In this document: positions 34,135-43,745 of the stretch, one piece after another
Layout: each line of letters opens with the position of its first letter
Position numbering within the stretch: the first letter of the stretch is position 1
Assembly (NCBI GenBank): GCA_014385025.1
Contig: JACRTB010000009.1
Coordinates: 84,486 to 148,485, forward strand
Source: Yanshouia hominis
GTDB taxonomy: Bacteria; Bacillota; Clostridia; Oscillospirales; Ruminococcaceae
Length of the DNA stretch: 64,000 bases
Direction: 5' to 3'
Position numbers and translations under genes: made by a program
The notes under the pieces: generated by a model
The model's input: the letters and a program-made list of their open reading frames with translations, nothing else
Database searches by the model: none
Told to the model about the DNA's origin: nothing

Positions 34135-34163
34135 TTGACGGACCGCGCCCAACCGGGTACAAT
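34135..34163 (+). promoter_or_regulatory. SigA-like promoter of the ECF sigma operon
   Basis: TTGACG (34135-34140), 17-nt spacer, TACAAT (34158-34163), about 100 nt before the sigma gene. Confidence 0.65.
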
Positions 34164-34263
34164 GTCATAAGCAGGAGAAAACAAAGGAATCTGCAATCCT
34201 TTTCGTAACAAAAATTTTAGAAATTGATGGAATCCCTGCAATAAAAACCGGCGGATTCGGCAC

Positions 34264-34818
34264 ATGATAGACGAACCGCTTAGAATGGTGGTGGATAGTC
34301 ACGTGATCGACGTTGAAATCGTAAAGGCAGCAAAGCGGGGCGACCCGGAAAGCTTTGCTCGGGTGTATGACATGATCGCACCGGAGCTTTATCGGGTTGC
34401 GCTCTACACGCTGGGCAACGCGCAGGATGCCGAGGATGCGGTGAGCGAAACCTTTGTCGAGGCTTACAAGGGAATCCGCAACCTGCGGGATGAGAGCAGC
34501 TTCAAGCGCTGGATGATGACCATCCTGTCCATTCGCTGCAAGCGCCGGATCGGCGGTTACATAAAGGAGCGAAAAAACGTCGATATTGACGAAATGCTGG
34601 ATCTTCCGGCAGATCAGGGCGGCGTTTCGGAAGCGGAGCGCGTCTCGGTCTGGGAGGCAATGAAAGCTCTTGCGTCCGACGAGCGGGAGATCGTGATGCT
34701 GGCCACCGTTCAGGGTTACACCACACGAGAGGTTTCCGAAATGCTTGGAATTCCGCATGGAACGGTCAGCAGCAAGCTGCATAGAACCCTGAAAAAACTT
34801 CGTAAAATTTTAGAATAA
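34264..34818 (+). CDS. ECF-type RNA polymerase sigma factor
   Basis: Extracytoplasmic-function sigma factor of about 184 aa. Region 2 (about residues 25-95) has LYRVALYTLGNAQDAEDAVSETFVEAYKGI; region 4 (about residues 125-184) has LASDEREIVMLATVQGYTTREVSEMLGIPHGTVSSKLHRTLKKLR. Starts at 34264 or 34285 (MVVDSH) are both possible; neither has a strong ribosome-binding site. The next gene, 19 nt downstream, is a membrane protein likely to be its anti-sigma partner. Confidence 0.92.
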   Translation: MIDEPLRMVVDSHVIDVEIVKAAKRGDPESFARVYDMIAPELYRVALYTLGNAQDAEDAVSETFVEAYKGIRNLRDESSFKRWMMTILSIRCKRRIGGYIKERKNVDIDEMLDLPADQGGVSEAERVSVWEAMKALASDEREIVMLATVQGYTTREVSEMLGIPHGTVSSKLHRTLKKLRKILE

Positions 34819-34837
34819 CCGGAAAGGGGGGAGATTC

Positions 34838-37213
34838 ATGGAGAATAATCAGGATTTTGAAAAGGATCAGGAAGAGTTTACGCAGCAGGAGCTGGAACAG
34901 GAAATCCTATGGATGCGCGCTCTGCTCGAACTGGAAGAAAAAGAGATTCCGCTGCCGGAATCGCTGCGCTCAGAGCATCTTCTTGAGAAGATCAGGGACG
35001 CCGCCGCGGAAGAGCCGAAGGCTGAGAAAGCCCCCGTCCCGGATACGGCGCCGCGGACAAAGAATAAGGGAAAGGTTCTCTTTTTCAAGTTAGCCTCCTG
35101 TGCGGCCTGCCTGGCGCTGGTGGTGTTCGGCTGGCGGCAGATCTCTATGGAGGGGTCGATGATTACCCAGAGCGCCGCCGGAGCGGCTCCCGCCGCTTCG
35201 AGCGCCTCGGCTGCCCCGGCGGCAGCGGAAACGGCGGATACCGCAGCCGATGCCGCGCCGCTGGAAAGCTTGCAGATGGCTGAAGCGGAGGCTCCGGCTG
35301 TTCCGAAGGCCGCGGTTGAGCTTCCGGACCAGCCGTCGGCGGCCGATTACAGCGAGGTGTACGGCGCGGTCAGCGAGATCTATGAGAAGCGCCATGCGCC
35401 GCGCAAATCGGCGGACTACCGTTCGTCTGTGACCGAGATGGCGGTCGAAGAGGACGCGGTGATGTTTGCGGCGCCCAAGGCGAATCCGGCCACTGCCGGC
35501 GGCGGAGCATATGATGCCGGTGTTTCTTCGACCAATGTGCAGGTCGACGGAATCGACGAGGCGGATATCGTCAAAACCGATGGGATTTACCTTTACCACT
35601 ACCGCTTTGATCAGCAGACGGGCGGGGCCGAGGTGGCGATTATCGCCGCCAACGGCTTAAAGCTCCTTTCCACCATTCAGCTGCCCGATTATACGGATGC
35701 CGAACTCTATGTGAGCGGAGACCGTCTGATTCTGGTGCAGACAGCGAGCGAGGACCGTGTGCGCGCGCTGCTTGGCGCGATAAAACAGCAGCCGCTTGAC
35801 AGCGGAGCGGCGGACTTCTCGGATGTCATTATTCCCGATTATATCGAGCCCTCCGAGGAAGAGGAAGCTGAGCTGATCGATATGGTCGAAACGGTGGTGT
35901 ATGATCTTTCCGACCGGAAAAATCCACGGGAAACCGCGAGCTTCCAGCAGGATGGAGTTTATGTATCCTCCCGTCTGAGCGGAAACACCCTCTATCTCGT
36001 CACCAATAAGGATTTATACCGCTTTACTCCGGACGGCGGCGTTTCCCCGCTGGCCCGCTACCTGCCAATCATGGGCGAGAACGGCAAGGCGTCCGCGCTG
36101 GAGGCGGGGGATATCCTCCTTCCGCCCTACCGTGAAAATCTCAACTACGCGGTGGTATCCGCCCTGAACCTCGAATCCGAAAAACGGGAGACAAAGGCGG
36201 TGCTCGGGATGGCCGAACAGATTATGATGAGTGCTGACGCACTCTTCCTGACCGCTTCACTTCCCGCCGAGGGAGAAAATGCCTTTTGGTGGGACCGCAC
36301 CGATACCGGTGTGACCCGCTTTGTGGTGACTGGCGGAACGCTGGGCTATCTGTCGAGCGGGCGGGTGCCCGGGTTGGTGGACAGCCAGTTCGCACTCGAT
36401 GAATACAACGGCAACCTGCGGATTGCGACCACCTCCCGCAATGCGGAAGGGGAGTCGGTCAACAATCTCTTTGTCTATAATCAGAAGATGGAGAAGATCG
36501 GCGGAGTGGAGGATCTGGCGCCAGGCGAACGGATCTATTCGGCGCGCTTCCTGGGAAATACGGCTTATCTGGTGACCTACCGGCAGACCGACCCGCTTTT
36601 TGTCATCGACCTCTCAAATCCAAAGAAGCCGGTCGTTAAGGGAGAACTGAAAATCCCGGGCTTCTCGGAATACCTGCATCCGATTGATGAGGATACCCTG
36701 CTTGGGTTCGGACGCAACACCGTTGTAACCCAATGGGGTGACAGCAGCGAAGATGGTTTGAAGCTTTCCCTCTTTGATGTGAGCAATCCGTCTGACCCGA
36801 AAGAAATCAGCAGCTATCTGCTCGGCAACGCGGGCAGCTCCTCGGATGCGCTGGACAATCACAAGGCGTTTTTGTATGATCCGCAGCGGAAGCTGGCCGG
36901 TTTTCCCGCCACGATCCGCACTGCGTCCGGCGCTCGCGTCGGAGAGCCGTGGAGCGGAGACAGAACGGTGACCTTCTCGGGCTATCTGCTGGTAAAGGTG
37001 AACGAAGACGGCTTCGAGCTTTACGGAACTTTGCCCAGCGAGGGCGGAGATCCCGCGGAGGGCTTTCAGCGTTCCGATCCCGCCAACGCGATCGAGCGCG
37101 GTGTTTATATCGGCAATACCTTCTATACCATTGCATCGGGGAGAATCCGTGCTTATTCATTGGATGGGCTGGAGCCTCTCGGTGAATTGGTTTACCGTTC
37201 TTCTCAGCCGTAA
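34838..37213 (+). CDS. Membrane-anchored beta-propeller protein, probable anti-sigma partner
   Basis: About 791 aa. A cytoplasmic acidic N-terminus (about residues 1-80), one membrane helix (VLFFKLASCAACLALVVFGW) and an Ala-rich linker lead to an extracellular domain. That domain begins with STNVQVDGIDEADIVKTDG, the hallmark of the beta-propeller family PF09826. Repeats of the type PLFVIDLSNPKKPVVKGELK and LSLFDVSNPSDPKEISSY are seen. Position directly after an ECF sigma gene suggests the N-terminal part holds the sigma factor at the membrane. GGAAAGGGGGGAG precedes the ATG. Confidence 0.85.
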   Translation: MENNQDFEKDQEEFTQQELEQEILWMRALLELEEKEIPLPESLRSEHLLEKIRDAAAEEPKAEKAPVPDTAPRTKNKGKVLFFKLASCAACLALVVFGWRQISMEGSMITQSAAGAAPAASSASAAPAAAETADTAADAAPLESLQMAEAEAPAVPKAAVELPDQPSAADYSEVYGAVSEIYEKRHAPRKSADYRSSVTEMAVEEDAVMFAAPKANPATAGGGAYDAGVSSTNVQVDGIDEADIVKTDGIYLYHYRFDQQTGGAEVAIIAANGLKLLSTIQLPDYTDAELYVSGDRLILVQTASEDRVRALLGAIKQQPLDSGAADFSDVIIPDYIEPSEEEEAELIDMVETVVYDLSDRKNPRETASFQQDGVYVSSRLSGNTLYLVTNKDLYRFTPDGGVSPLARYLPIMGENGKASALEAGDILLPPYRENLNYAVVSALNLESEKRETKAVLGMAEQIMMSADALFLTASLPAEGENAFWWDRTDTGVTRFVVTGGTLGYLSSGRVPGLVDSQFALDEYNGNLRIATTSRNAEGESVNNLFVYNQKMEKIGGVEDLAPGERIYSARFLGNTAYLVTYRQTDPLFVIDLSNPKKPVVKGELKIPGFSEYLHPIDEDTLLGFGRNTVVTQWGDSSEDGLKLSLFDVSNPSDPKEISSYLLGNAGSSSDALDNHKAFLYDPQRKLAGFPATIRTASGARVGEPWSGDRTVTFSGYLLVKVNEDGFELYGTLPSEGGDPAEGFQRSDPANAIERGVYIGNTFYTIASGRIRAYSLDGLEPLGELVYRSSQP

Positions 37214-37227
37214 GGAATTTTCATCTG

Positions 37228-37264
37228 CCGCCGTCCCGGGAGAGTTCTTTCCGGGGCGGCTTTT
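37228..37264 (+). terminator. Terminator of the ECF operon
   Basis: GCCGCCGTCCCGG paired with CCGGGGCGGC and a TTTT tail, about 15 nt after the stop. Confidence 0.75.
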
Positions 37265-37356
37265 GTTGCGATAATTTCACGAAATGTCCATAGTCGGCGG
37301 CTGAGAAATATGCTATAATAATTTCCATAATCGGAAATTTGGAGGCGCATTCCCAT

Positions 37357-38361
37357 ATGATGCAAAAACGATGGCTTTCGGTCCTGCTGGCGCTGTCCCT
37401 GTCGCTCATTCCGACGACGGTTCTGGCGGACGGAGATGAAGCGGGGCTTTCGATCAAGGGCGGCGGAAATGGTCGGGTTGACAGCGCAGAGCAGGCAACC
37501 CTCAAGGCGGAGGGCGGCACCGGAGAAAACGGCTATCATTGGTACCGCAACGACCAAAAGATTCCGCTTCCGGAAAAGGATGCCGACGGCAACCTGCTCC
37601 CAACAGACAGTATCACAACAGACCGTACCGGAGATTATTATGTGAAGCAGGGGGACTCCCAGAGCGGAACCGTTCGGATTGTGCGCGAATTTGACAGCAA
37701 AGGCTCCACTGCCCTTGTGATCGGGAAGCGCAGCAACACGTTGGCGAAACGCAAGGATTCCCAGATCGAAAAGCTGGAGGCGCGGGTCGCTCAGGCTGCG
37801 GCGGATGCGGAAAAGCCGCTGCCGAAGGTGAGCCTTGGGGAGATTTACGGCGCGGTGGAAGCCGCGGCCTCTTCAAACGGTACGGTCACCCTTCGGGACG
37901 CCGGGGTTTTAGAGCCTGCCAATCAGGCGGTTTTGGCGCGCCGGATCGGGGAGGAGGGACTGGCGGACCGTCTGTATGCCGACCAGGTGGCGGATTACAA
38001 AGTGACCACCCGTTTGAGTCTGGTTCCGTCGCGCATTTCTTCCGCGGTTGATCTGGGCCTTTCCCTTGGGGATGAGGAGTTGACAGCTTTGTTTGGAAAC
38101 GCCTTCTCCAACCGTCTGCTCGTGATCGACGCGGCGCAGGACGGTTTCTATGGGCAGACGGTTGAGATGATGGTGAAGGGTGATCCGGTTTCCGGATCAC
38201 GGAGTCTTTCTTTCTACCGTTACGATCCGGATTCCAACCGGTGCGCCCCCGTTTCTGTATCAGGGGTTCATTTTGATCAAAAGGGATACCTGCATTTCAG
38301 GATTTCAAGCGGGGGAATTTTGATCGTTTCGGACGGAGACCTGTCCGATTCTTCGATGTAA
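37357..38361 (+). CDS. Secreted protein with signal peptide and Ig-like segment
   Basis: About 334 aa. A typical signal peptide (MMQKRWLSVLLALSLSLIPTTVLADG) gives a likely cut after VLA. Residues about 30-110 form a beta-rich, Ig-like segment (YHWYRNDQKIPL...GDYYVKQGDSQSGTVRI). The remainder has a domain repeated in clostridial surface proteins, ending with YDPDSNRCAPVSVSGVHFD...GILIVSDG. No cell-wall sorting signal. ATG 37357 follows TTTGGAGG; a TTG at 37339 overlaps it. Function unknown. TATAAT at about 37315 may be the promoter -10. Confidence 0.7.
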   Translation: MMQKRWLSVLLALSLSLIPTTVLADGDEAGLSIKGGGNGRVDSAEQATLKAEGGTGENGYHWYRNDQKIPLPEKDADGNLLPTDSITTDRTGDYYVKQGDSQSGTVRIVREFDSKGSTALVIGKRSNTLAKRKDSQIEKLEARVAQAAADAEKPLPKVSLGEIYGAVEAAASSNGTVTLRDAGVLEPANQAVLARRIGEEGLADRLYADQVADYKVTTRLSLVPSRISSAVDLGLSLGDEELTALFGNAFSNRLLVIDAAQDGFYGQTVEMMVKGDPVSGSRSLSFYRYDPDSNRCAPVSVSGVHFDQKGYLHFRISSGGILIVSDGDLSDSSM

Positions 38362-38373
38362 AAGTTTTGCTGA

Positions 38374-38409
38374 AACAGCCGGGAGATATTCATCTCCCGG
38401 CTGTTTTTT
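38374..38409 (+). terminator. Terminator of the secreted-protein gene
   Basis: AACAGCCGGGAGAT paired with ATCTCCCGGCTGTT and a T6 tail. Confidence 0.88.
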
Positions 38410-38608
38410 GCGGAAAACGTTTTGCCGCGGCCGGGGGCAACAGCAAAAAGCGGATAAGCGCGGGGATTTTGTAAAAAATAGAGGGGAATTATCGTTGAAA
38501 ACGTAGAAATGGATTTTTATGATTGCAAATATGTGGAAAGCTGTGTTAAAATAACCTTCGTTTGCTTTATCAGACAGAACAGGCCGTGACAGGGAAAGGA
38601 AGAGGAAG

Positions 38609-40003
38609 ATGGAAAAATCAAAAGGGACGCAGCCGCGCGCACAGTGGGCGAGCAGTCTCGGATTTATTCTGGCAACAGCGGGTTCCGCAGTTGGCTTGGG
38701 GAATATTTGGAAATTTCCGGGAAAAGCATATGAGGGCGGCGGCGCCGCCTTTATCATCGTTTATATTTTGATTGTCGCGTTCCTGGGAATGAGTATCATG
38801 CTTGCTGAATTTGCCGTCGGCCGCAGAGGACAGAAAAATCCCGCCGCGGCGTTTGAGAAGATCGGTCATGGCAGGGGCGGCTGGATCGGAAAGCTCAGCC
38901 TGATTACTGCCTTTATCATTTTATCCTATTATTCGCAGGTCGGGGGATGGGTGCTCAAATATATTGAGGGCTATCTGATGGAATCCGGAACGATCTACGC
39001 GGACCCAACCGGTTATTTTCTGGGGATGCTCGGCTCATCGGGGATGCCCTGGCAGAGCGCGGTGATTTATCCGGTTATTTTTCTCGCCATGGTGGTTTTT
39101 ACGATTATCCGCGGCGTTGAGGAAGGCATCGAACGGATGAGTAAAATTTTGATGCCGGGACTTTTTCTGCTGCTGATCGTTTTGACTGTGCGTGCGGTTA
39201 CCCTGCCCGGCGCGGCGGAGGGACTGAGCTACCTGCTGCGGCCCGACTGGAGCAAGCTTTCCTTCCAGATGGTGCTGGTAGCGCTGGGACAGGCCTTTTA
39301 CTCTCTTTCCCTTGGAATGGCAATCATCACCACCTACGGCTCCTACGTTTCGCGTCGGGAGAATCTGGTCAAACATACCGCGATCATCTGTTCGCTCGAT
39401 ACAGTGGTTGCAATTATGGCGGCTTTCATGGTGATCCCCGCTGTCTTTGCAATGGGGGTACAGCCCGGCATGGGAGGCAGTTTCGCTTTCATTTCGCTGG
39501 CGGAGGTGTTCCGCCAGATGCCGATGGGAAATCTGTTTGGCGCTGCGTTTTACCTCCTGCTCTTCCTTGCGGCCCTTACCTCGGCAATTTCGCTGCTTGA
39601 GGGGCCGGTTGCCTATTTTGTCGAAACCTTTGGCTGCGACCGGAAAAAGGTCACCTGCTGTTTTGGCATTGCGCTGTTTGCCCTGGGAATTTTTTATACC
39701 CTCTCGCAGGCTTATCTGCCGCTCAAGGGGATTTGGTTCGACGGAGCCAACGGCTTGATCTTCCCTCCGTTTGGAGACTTTATGGAATTCTTGACCGATC
39801 GCCTGATGGTTCCGGTGGGGGCGCTGGCACTCTGCCTGTTTGTGGGCTGGCGTTGGGGCGCATCTGAGGCAAGCCGGGAAATCGAGCACAACGGCCGTTT
39901 CCCGCTGCGGGCTATTTGGATCGCGATGGTCAAATTTATTGCTCCGCTGTCGATTGTGGTGATCCTGATCGGTGGGCTGGTATTTGGACTTGCACTAAGC
40001 TGA
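38609..40003 (+). CDS. Neurotransmitter:sodium symporter (NSS/SNF) family transporter
   Basis: Sodium-coupled amino acid transporter, LeuT fold. The first helix has the diagnostic WASSLGFILATAGSAVGLGNIWKFP, with unwound GSAVGLGN binding sodium and substrate. At 464 aa it has about 11-12 helices, the prokaryotic NSS form. ATG 38609 follows GGAAGAGGAAG. It stands alone, with a possible promoter (TTGCAA-17-TTAAAA) about 60 nt upstream. Substrate is not determined; many clostridial members carry tyrosine, tryptophan or branched amino acids. Confidence 0.93.
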   Translation: MEKSKGTQPRAQWASSLGFILATAGSAVGLGNIWKFPGKAYEGGGAAFIIVYILIVAFLGMSIMLAEFAVGRRGQKNPAAAFEKIGHGRGGWIGKLSLITAFIILSYYSQVGGWVLKYIEGYLMESGTIYADPTGYFLGMLGSSGMPWQSAVIYPVIFLAMVVFTIIRGVEEGIERMSKILMPGLFLLLIVLTVRAVTLPGAAEGLSYLLRPDWSKLSFQMVLVALGQAFYSLSLGMAIITTYGSYVSRRENLVKHTAIICSLDTVVAIMAAFMVIPAVFAMGVQPGMGGSFAFISLAEVFRQMPMGNLFGAAFYLLLFLAALTSAISLLEGPVAYFVETFGCDRKKVTCCFGIALFALGIFYTLSQAYLPLKGIWFDGANGLIFPPFGDFMEFLTDRLMVPVGALALCLFVGWRWGASEASREIEHNGRFPLRAIWIAMVKFIAPLSIVVILIGGLVFGLALS

Positions 40004-40024
40004 AACAGACAAAATCACTTGTCA

Positions 40025-40247
40025 GGCCGGTGGCTTGGGCGGGCCTTATAAGGGTCTGTTTCCGGAAAATTTTTCAAGACATACCGAAACTTCTTTCACT
40101 TGCATCATTTGCCCCGCGGCCCGCGAATGGGCGATCGTCATTCTATCAAAGATTTTCTTTACCGATGGCTTTTCGACATCAGCCCGCTTCGCTCGATGCT
40201 TGCAGTGGAATTTTTTTACCTGGTATCTCCATCGGCAGAGCCGGTGG
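40025..40247 (+). repeat. Intergenic hairpin repeat, copy C
   Basis: About 223 nt. Its first hairpin is truncated (only GGCCGGTGGC remains), then GGCCTTATAAGGGTC, then TTTCACTTGCATCATTTGC, TCGCTCGATGCTTGCAG and the closing CATCGGCAGAGCCGGTGG. It lies between the transporter and the recO operon promoter. Confidence 0.6.
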
Positions 40248-40266
40248 TTTCTGTTAACAACGAAAT

Positions 40267-40301
40267 AGGGGCGTCGCAAAAGGAAATTCTGCGGCGTCCC
40301 T
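40267..40301. terminator. Hairpin before the recO operon promoter
   Basis: AGGGGCGTCGCA paired with TGCGGCGTCCCT (one G-T pair), followed by ATTTG. It abuts the -35 box of the next promoter. Confidence 0.5.
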
Positions 40302-40303
40302 AT

Positions 40304-40332
40304 TTGACACTGCGGCATGATCTGACTATAAT
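40304..40332 (+). promoter_or_regulatory. Consensus promoter of yqzL-recO
   Basis: TTGACA (40304-40309), 17-nt spacer, TATAAT (40327-40332): perfect consensus. Confidence 0.88.
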
Positions 40333-40419
40333 GAGAGCAGCATTTCAGGCAGATAAAGGATGGACTCCCCGCTGATAACACGCGTCTGCGTGGGAAGACT
40401 GTGTGTGGAGGCGATGACG

Positions 40420-40614
40420 ATGTCTGCACCCAGCAACGCATGGGAACGCTTTACCGCCACCGGCGCGGTGGATGATTATCTGCGCTATCTTGCCGAAAGC
40501 CGAGGAGGGCCGGAAACTCGGGAAGGAGTGGGCGATGCACACTGTTGTACGCGGAATCGTGATCCGTATGAAATCGGCCGGGGACGACCGCCTGCTGACC
40601 CTGCTCACAGATGA
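40420..40614 (+). CDS. YqzL-like small protein overlapping recO
   Basis: A TGGAGG site eight nucleotides before ATG 40420 opens a 64-codon frame that starts MSAPSNAWERFTATGAVDDYLRYLAES. The W-x-x-F-x-x-T-G-x-x-x-x-Y-L-x-Y pattern is that of the YqzL family, which in Bacillus lies upstream of recO. YqzL is normally about 45-50 aa; here the frame runs 80 nt into recO before a stop, which adds about 20 apparently non-conserved residues. Function of YqzL is unknown. Confidence 0.6.
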   Translation: MSAPSNAWERFTATGAVDDYLRYLAESRGGPETREGVGDAHCCTRNRDPYEIGRGRPPADPAHR

Positions 40615-41278
40615 GCGGGGAGTTCTTCAGGCGGTGGCGCGCGGTGCGAATAAGCCGCGCAGCCGTCTGGCCTCGTCCACCGAGCTTTTCTGTTACTCCC
40701 GCCTGACCCTTTTCAGCTACCGCGACCATATCACCGTCGATGCAGCGGATGTGGAGAACAGCTTTTTTGCATTGCGAGGCGATTTGGCCGCGCTGGCGCT
40801 CGCCTCGTACATAGCAGAGCTTGCCTGCGAGCTGGCACCGCCCGAAGAACCTGCAAAGGAATATTTGCGGCTGCTGCTCAATACCCTTCACCTCGCGGTA
40901 ACCCATAAGCGTCCCCTGCTGCAAAGCAAGGCAGCCTTTGAGCTGCGGCTGCTCGCGATGGCCGGCTTCATGCCGGACCTGATCGGATGTACCTGCTGTG
41001 GGGAGTATGACGGAGAGCGTCCGATGTATTTTTCACCCGGGGCGGGAACAATTACCTGTCAGGACTGCGGGAAGGAATCTCCGGAGTGCGGGGGATTGAT
41101 TTCACCCGGCGTTTTAGCGGCAATGCGGCATATCCTTTACAGTCCGTTTGAGAAAGTTTTTTCCTTCTCTCTTTCAGAAGACAGGATTTCCGAGCTTTCG
41201 CAGGTGGTGGAAGGATATCTGCGTTATCATCTCCAGCGTTCCTGGCGTTCATTGGACTTTTTCTATTCGGTGTTATAA
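40535..41278 (+). CDS. recO: DNA repair protein RecO
   Basis: Mediator that loads RecA onto SSB-coated single-stranded DNA with RecR. The N-terminal OB fold (VVRGIVIRMKSAGDDRLLTLLTDERG) and a helical domain follow. A zinc finger is seen as CTCCGEYD...CQDCGKES near residues 148-175. About 247 aa. AAGGAG precedes ATG 40535. Confidence 0.93.
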   Translation: MHTVVRGIVIRMKSAGDDRLLTLLTDERGVLQAVARGANKPRSRLASSTELFCYSRLTLFSYRDHITVDAADVENSFFALRGDLAALALASYIAELACELAPPEEPAKEYLRLLLNTLHLAVTHKRPLLQSKAAFELRLLAMAGFMPDLIGCTCCGEYDGERPMYFSPGAGTITCQDCGKESPECGGLISPGVLAAMRHILYSPFEKVFSFSLSEDRISELSQVVEGYLRYHLQRSWRSLDFFYSVL

Positions 41279-41339
41279 GTGGGCCGGTCCAAAGCCGGCC
41301 TTCCATTTTCCGGCGGAAATTCCGCCGACGGAGGCAGCC

Positions 41340-43736
41340 ATGATTTCACAAAAGCATCTTGATACTCTGGAATTGACGCAGGTTCTTCATTTACTGGCCG
41401 AATGTGCCGGCTGTGAAGACAGCAAACAGCTGGCCCTGAATGTGGCGCCCGCCGAGAGCCTTGGACAAGCTGTAAGGCAGCTTAACTTTACAGTTGATGC
41501 CAACACGTTTTCCGCCCGTTACGGGTATCCCGCCCTCTACCGGGTGGTTAACTGCGCGGGAGCGCTCAAACGTGCTCAACTGGGCAGCAGCCTTTCTCTG
41601 CGGGAACTGCTCGATATCTCGCTGGTACTGCGCTCCATGCGCTCGCTGGACAGCTGGCGCAAACAGTTCATGGAGGAGCAGAGTGTTCTCGACGGACTGT
41701 TTGAATGCCTGTTTCTTGAACGTTCGCTGGAAAATCGTCTGAATTCCGCCATTGTCTCAGAAAATGAACTGGATGACAATGCTTCCGCGACCCTTTCGGA
41801 CCTGCGGAGAAAAATCCGGCAGGCGCAGCTGCGGGTGCGCGGCCAGCTCGACGGGATGATTCGTTCCAGCACCTACCAGAAGTATCTTCAGGAACCGATT
41901 GTCACCATGCGGGACGGCCGGTTTGTTATCCCGGTCAAATCGGAATATAAGGGAGAGGTGAAAGGCCTTGTGCACGACACCTCTTCTTCAGGGGCAACCT
42001 TCTTTATTGAGCCGATGGGAGTGGTCGAGCTGAATAATGAAATCCGGGTGCTTGAAAATAAAGAGCAGCTGGAGGTAGAACGAATTATCGCGGAGCTTTC
42101 CGCCCTGGTGGGGGCCTTTTCCGAACAGATTGACGCGGGCTATGGCGCCATGGTGGAGCTGGACCTCTGCTTTGCCAAATCCCGCCTTGCTGACCGGATG
42201 CGTGCCAACATCCCGACCCTGACCGATGACGGAGTAACAGAGCTTCGCCGGGCGCGGCATCCGCTGATCCCTTATGAAAAGGCGGTGCCGATCGATATCG
42301 CAGTGGGGAAGGATTACGATACGCTGGTCATCACCGGACCGAACACCGGCGGAAAAACGGTAGCGATCAAGACATTAGGACTTTTGACCCTGATGGCGAT
42401 GTGCGGTCTGCTGATACCCGCCTCCTCCGGGAGCACTGTCTCGGTTTACAGTCAGGTGCTCGCTGACATCGGAGACGAGCAGTCGATTGAGCAAAGTCTT
42501 TCGACCTTTTCTTCCCATATGGTCAATATCATCTCGATCGTTGGGCAGGCTGATGAATGTTCCCTTGTGTTGCTTGATGAGCTCGGCGCGGGTACGGACC
42601 CGGTCGAGGGCGCGGCGCTGGCAGTTTCGATTTTGGAGACGCTCAAAAACAAAGGGGCCAAAATCGCCGCTACTACCCATTATCCCGAGATTAAGATGTA
42701 TGCCCTTGAGACAAAACGGGTGGAAAACGCAAGCTGTGAGTTTGACGTCAACACCCTTTCGCCGACCTATCGCCTGTTGACTGGAATTCCCGGGCGTTCG
42801 AACGCGTTTCTGATCAGTGAGCGGCTGGGCCTGGATGGGGAGATTATCGAGCGCGCGAAGGAGTTTGTTTCCACCGAGAACACCCGCTTTGAGGATGTTG
42901 TATCGGAGCTGGAGACCACCCGCCAGCAGCTTGAGGCCGAGCGGGAAACAGCCAAGCGGCTCCGGGAGGAAGCCGAGCGCAGCCGTGAGGAAGCGGCGGA
43001 GACAGCAAAGCGTTTGGAGAAGAGCACAGAAAAGGAACTGGAACGCGCCAGAACCCAGGCGCGGCAGATCATTGAGGAGACCCGTCTTCAGGCGGAGATC
43101 CTCTTTGAGGAACTTGATGAGATCAAAAAGGCAAAGGATAAAGAGAATTTTTCCGATCTTCTGGGACGTTCAAAGCTCAGTTACCGCGGCGCGATGAGGG
43201 AACTGGAGGAGCTTTCCGATCCGGTTTCCGGCAGCAGGACACAGGATGAATATCGCCTGCCGCGCCCGTTGGAAAAGGGCGATATCGTCTTTGTCACCAC
43301 TCTCAACAAGGAGGGGATGGTGCTTAAAAAGCCGGAGGGTCAGTCGGTACTGGTCCAGGCGGGCTTGATCAAAACTTCGGTTCCGCTCTCCGATGTCCGG
43401 CTGGGGCCCGCCAAAAAGGAGCAGAAAAAGCGGCAGGGAGCTGCGGCGGGCAAATCCAGCCGCAGCGGCGTGATTTCACGCGGCTCGCGGGATGTTAAAA
43501 ATGAGCTGGATCTGCGGGGCCTCGACTCGGAGCAGGCGGTGATGGAACTCGATCAGTTTATCGATCGCGCGGTGCTTTCCGGTTTAAAATCGGTCTGTAT
43601 CATTCATGGCAAGGGAACCGGTGTGCTCCGCACTGCCGTTGCTAACCGTCTGCGTTCTCACCGGGATGTGGCCTCTTTCCGCCTTGGCCGTTACGGCGAG
43701 GGAGAAGATGGCGTCACCATTGCGGAATTGAAGTAA
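41340..43736 (+). CDS. mutS2: MutS2/RqcU-type ATPase with Smr domain
   Basis: MutS-family ATPase. In Bacillus, MutS2 (RqcU) splits collided ribosomes; in other bacteria it limits recombination. Walker A is TGPNTGGKTVAIKTLGL near residue 333; LVLLDELGAGTDPVEGAALA is Walker B. A long coiled coil (about residues 520-620) follows. The C-terminal Smr domain has LDLRGLDSEQAVMELDQFID and IIHGKGTGVLRTAV. About 798 aa, full length. ATG 41340 follows GGAGG. It lies 61 nt after recO and is probably cotranscribed. Confidence 0.95.
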   Translation: MISQKHLDTLELTQVLHLLAECAGCEDSKQLALNVAPAESLGQAVRQLNFTVDANTFSARYGYPALYRVVNCAGALKRAQLGSSLSLRELLDISLVLRSMRSLDSWRKQFMEEQSVLDGLFECLFLERSLENRLNSAIVSENELDDNASATLSDLRRKIRQAQLRVRGQLDGMIRSSTYQKYLQEPIVTMRDGRFVIPVKSEYKGEVKGLVHDTSSSGATFFIEPMGVVELNNEIRVLENKEQLEVERIIAELSALVGAFSEQIDAGYGAMVELDLCFAKSRLADRMRANIPTLTDDGVTELRRARHPLIPYEKAVPIDIAVGKDYDTLVITGPNTGGKTVAIKTLGLLTLMAMCGLLIPASSGSTVSVYSQVLADIGDEQSIEQSLSTFSSHMVNIISIVGQADECSLVLLDELGAGTDPVEGAALAVSILETLKNKGAKIAATTHYPEIKMYALETKRVENASCEFDVNTLSPTYRLLTGIPGRSNAFLISERLGLDGEIIERAKEFVSTENTRFEDVVSELETTRQQLEAERETAKRLREEAERSREEAAETAKRLEKSTEKELERARTQARQIIEETRLQAEILFEELDEIKKAKDKENFSDLLGRSKLSYRGAMRELEELSDPVSGSRTQDEYRLPRPLEKGDIVFVTTLNKEGMVLKKPEGQSVLVQAGLIKTSVPLSDVRLGPAKKEQKKRQGAAAGKSSRSGVISRGSRDVKNELDLRGLDSEQAVMELDQFIDRAVLSGLKSVCIIHGKGTGVLRTAVANRLRSHRDVASFRLGRYGEGEDGVTIAELK

Positions 43737-43745
43737 TAAAATGGC

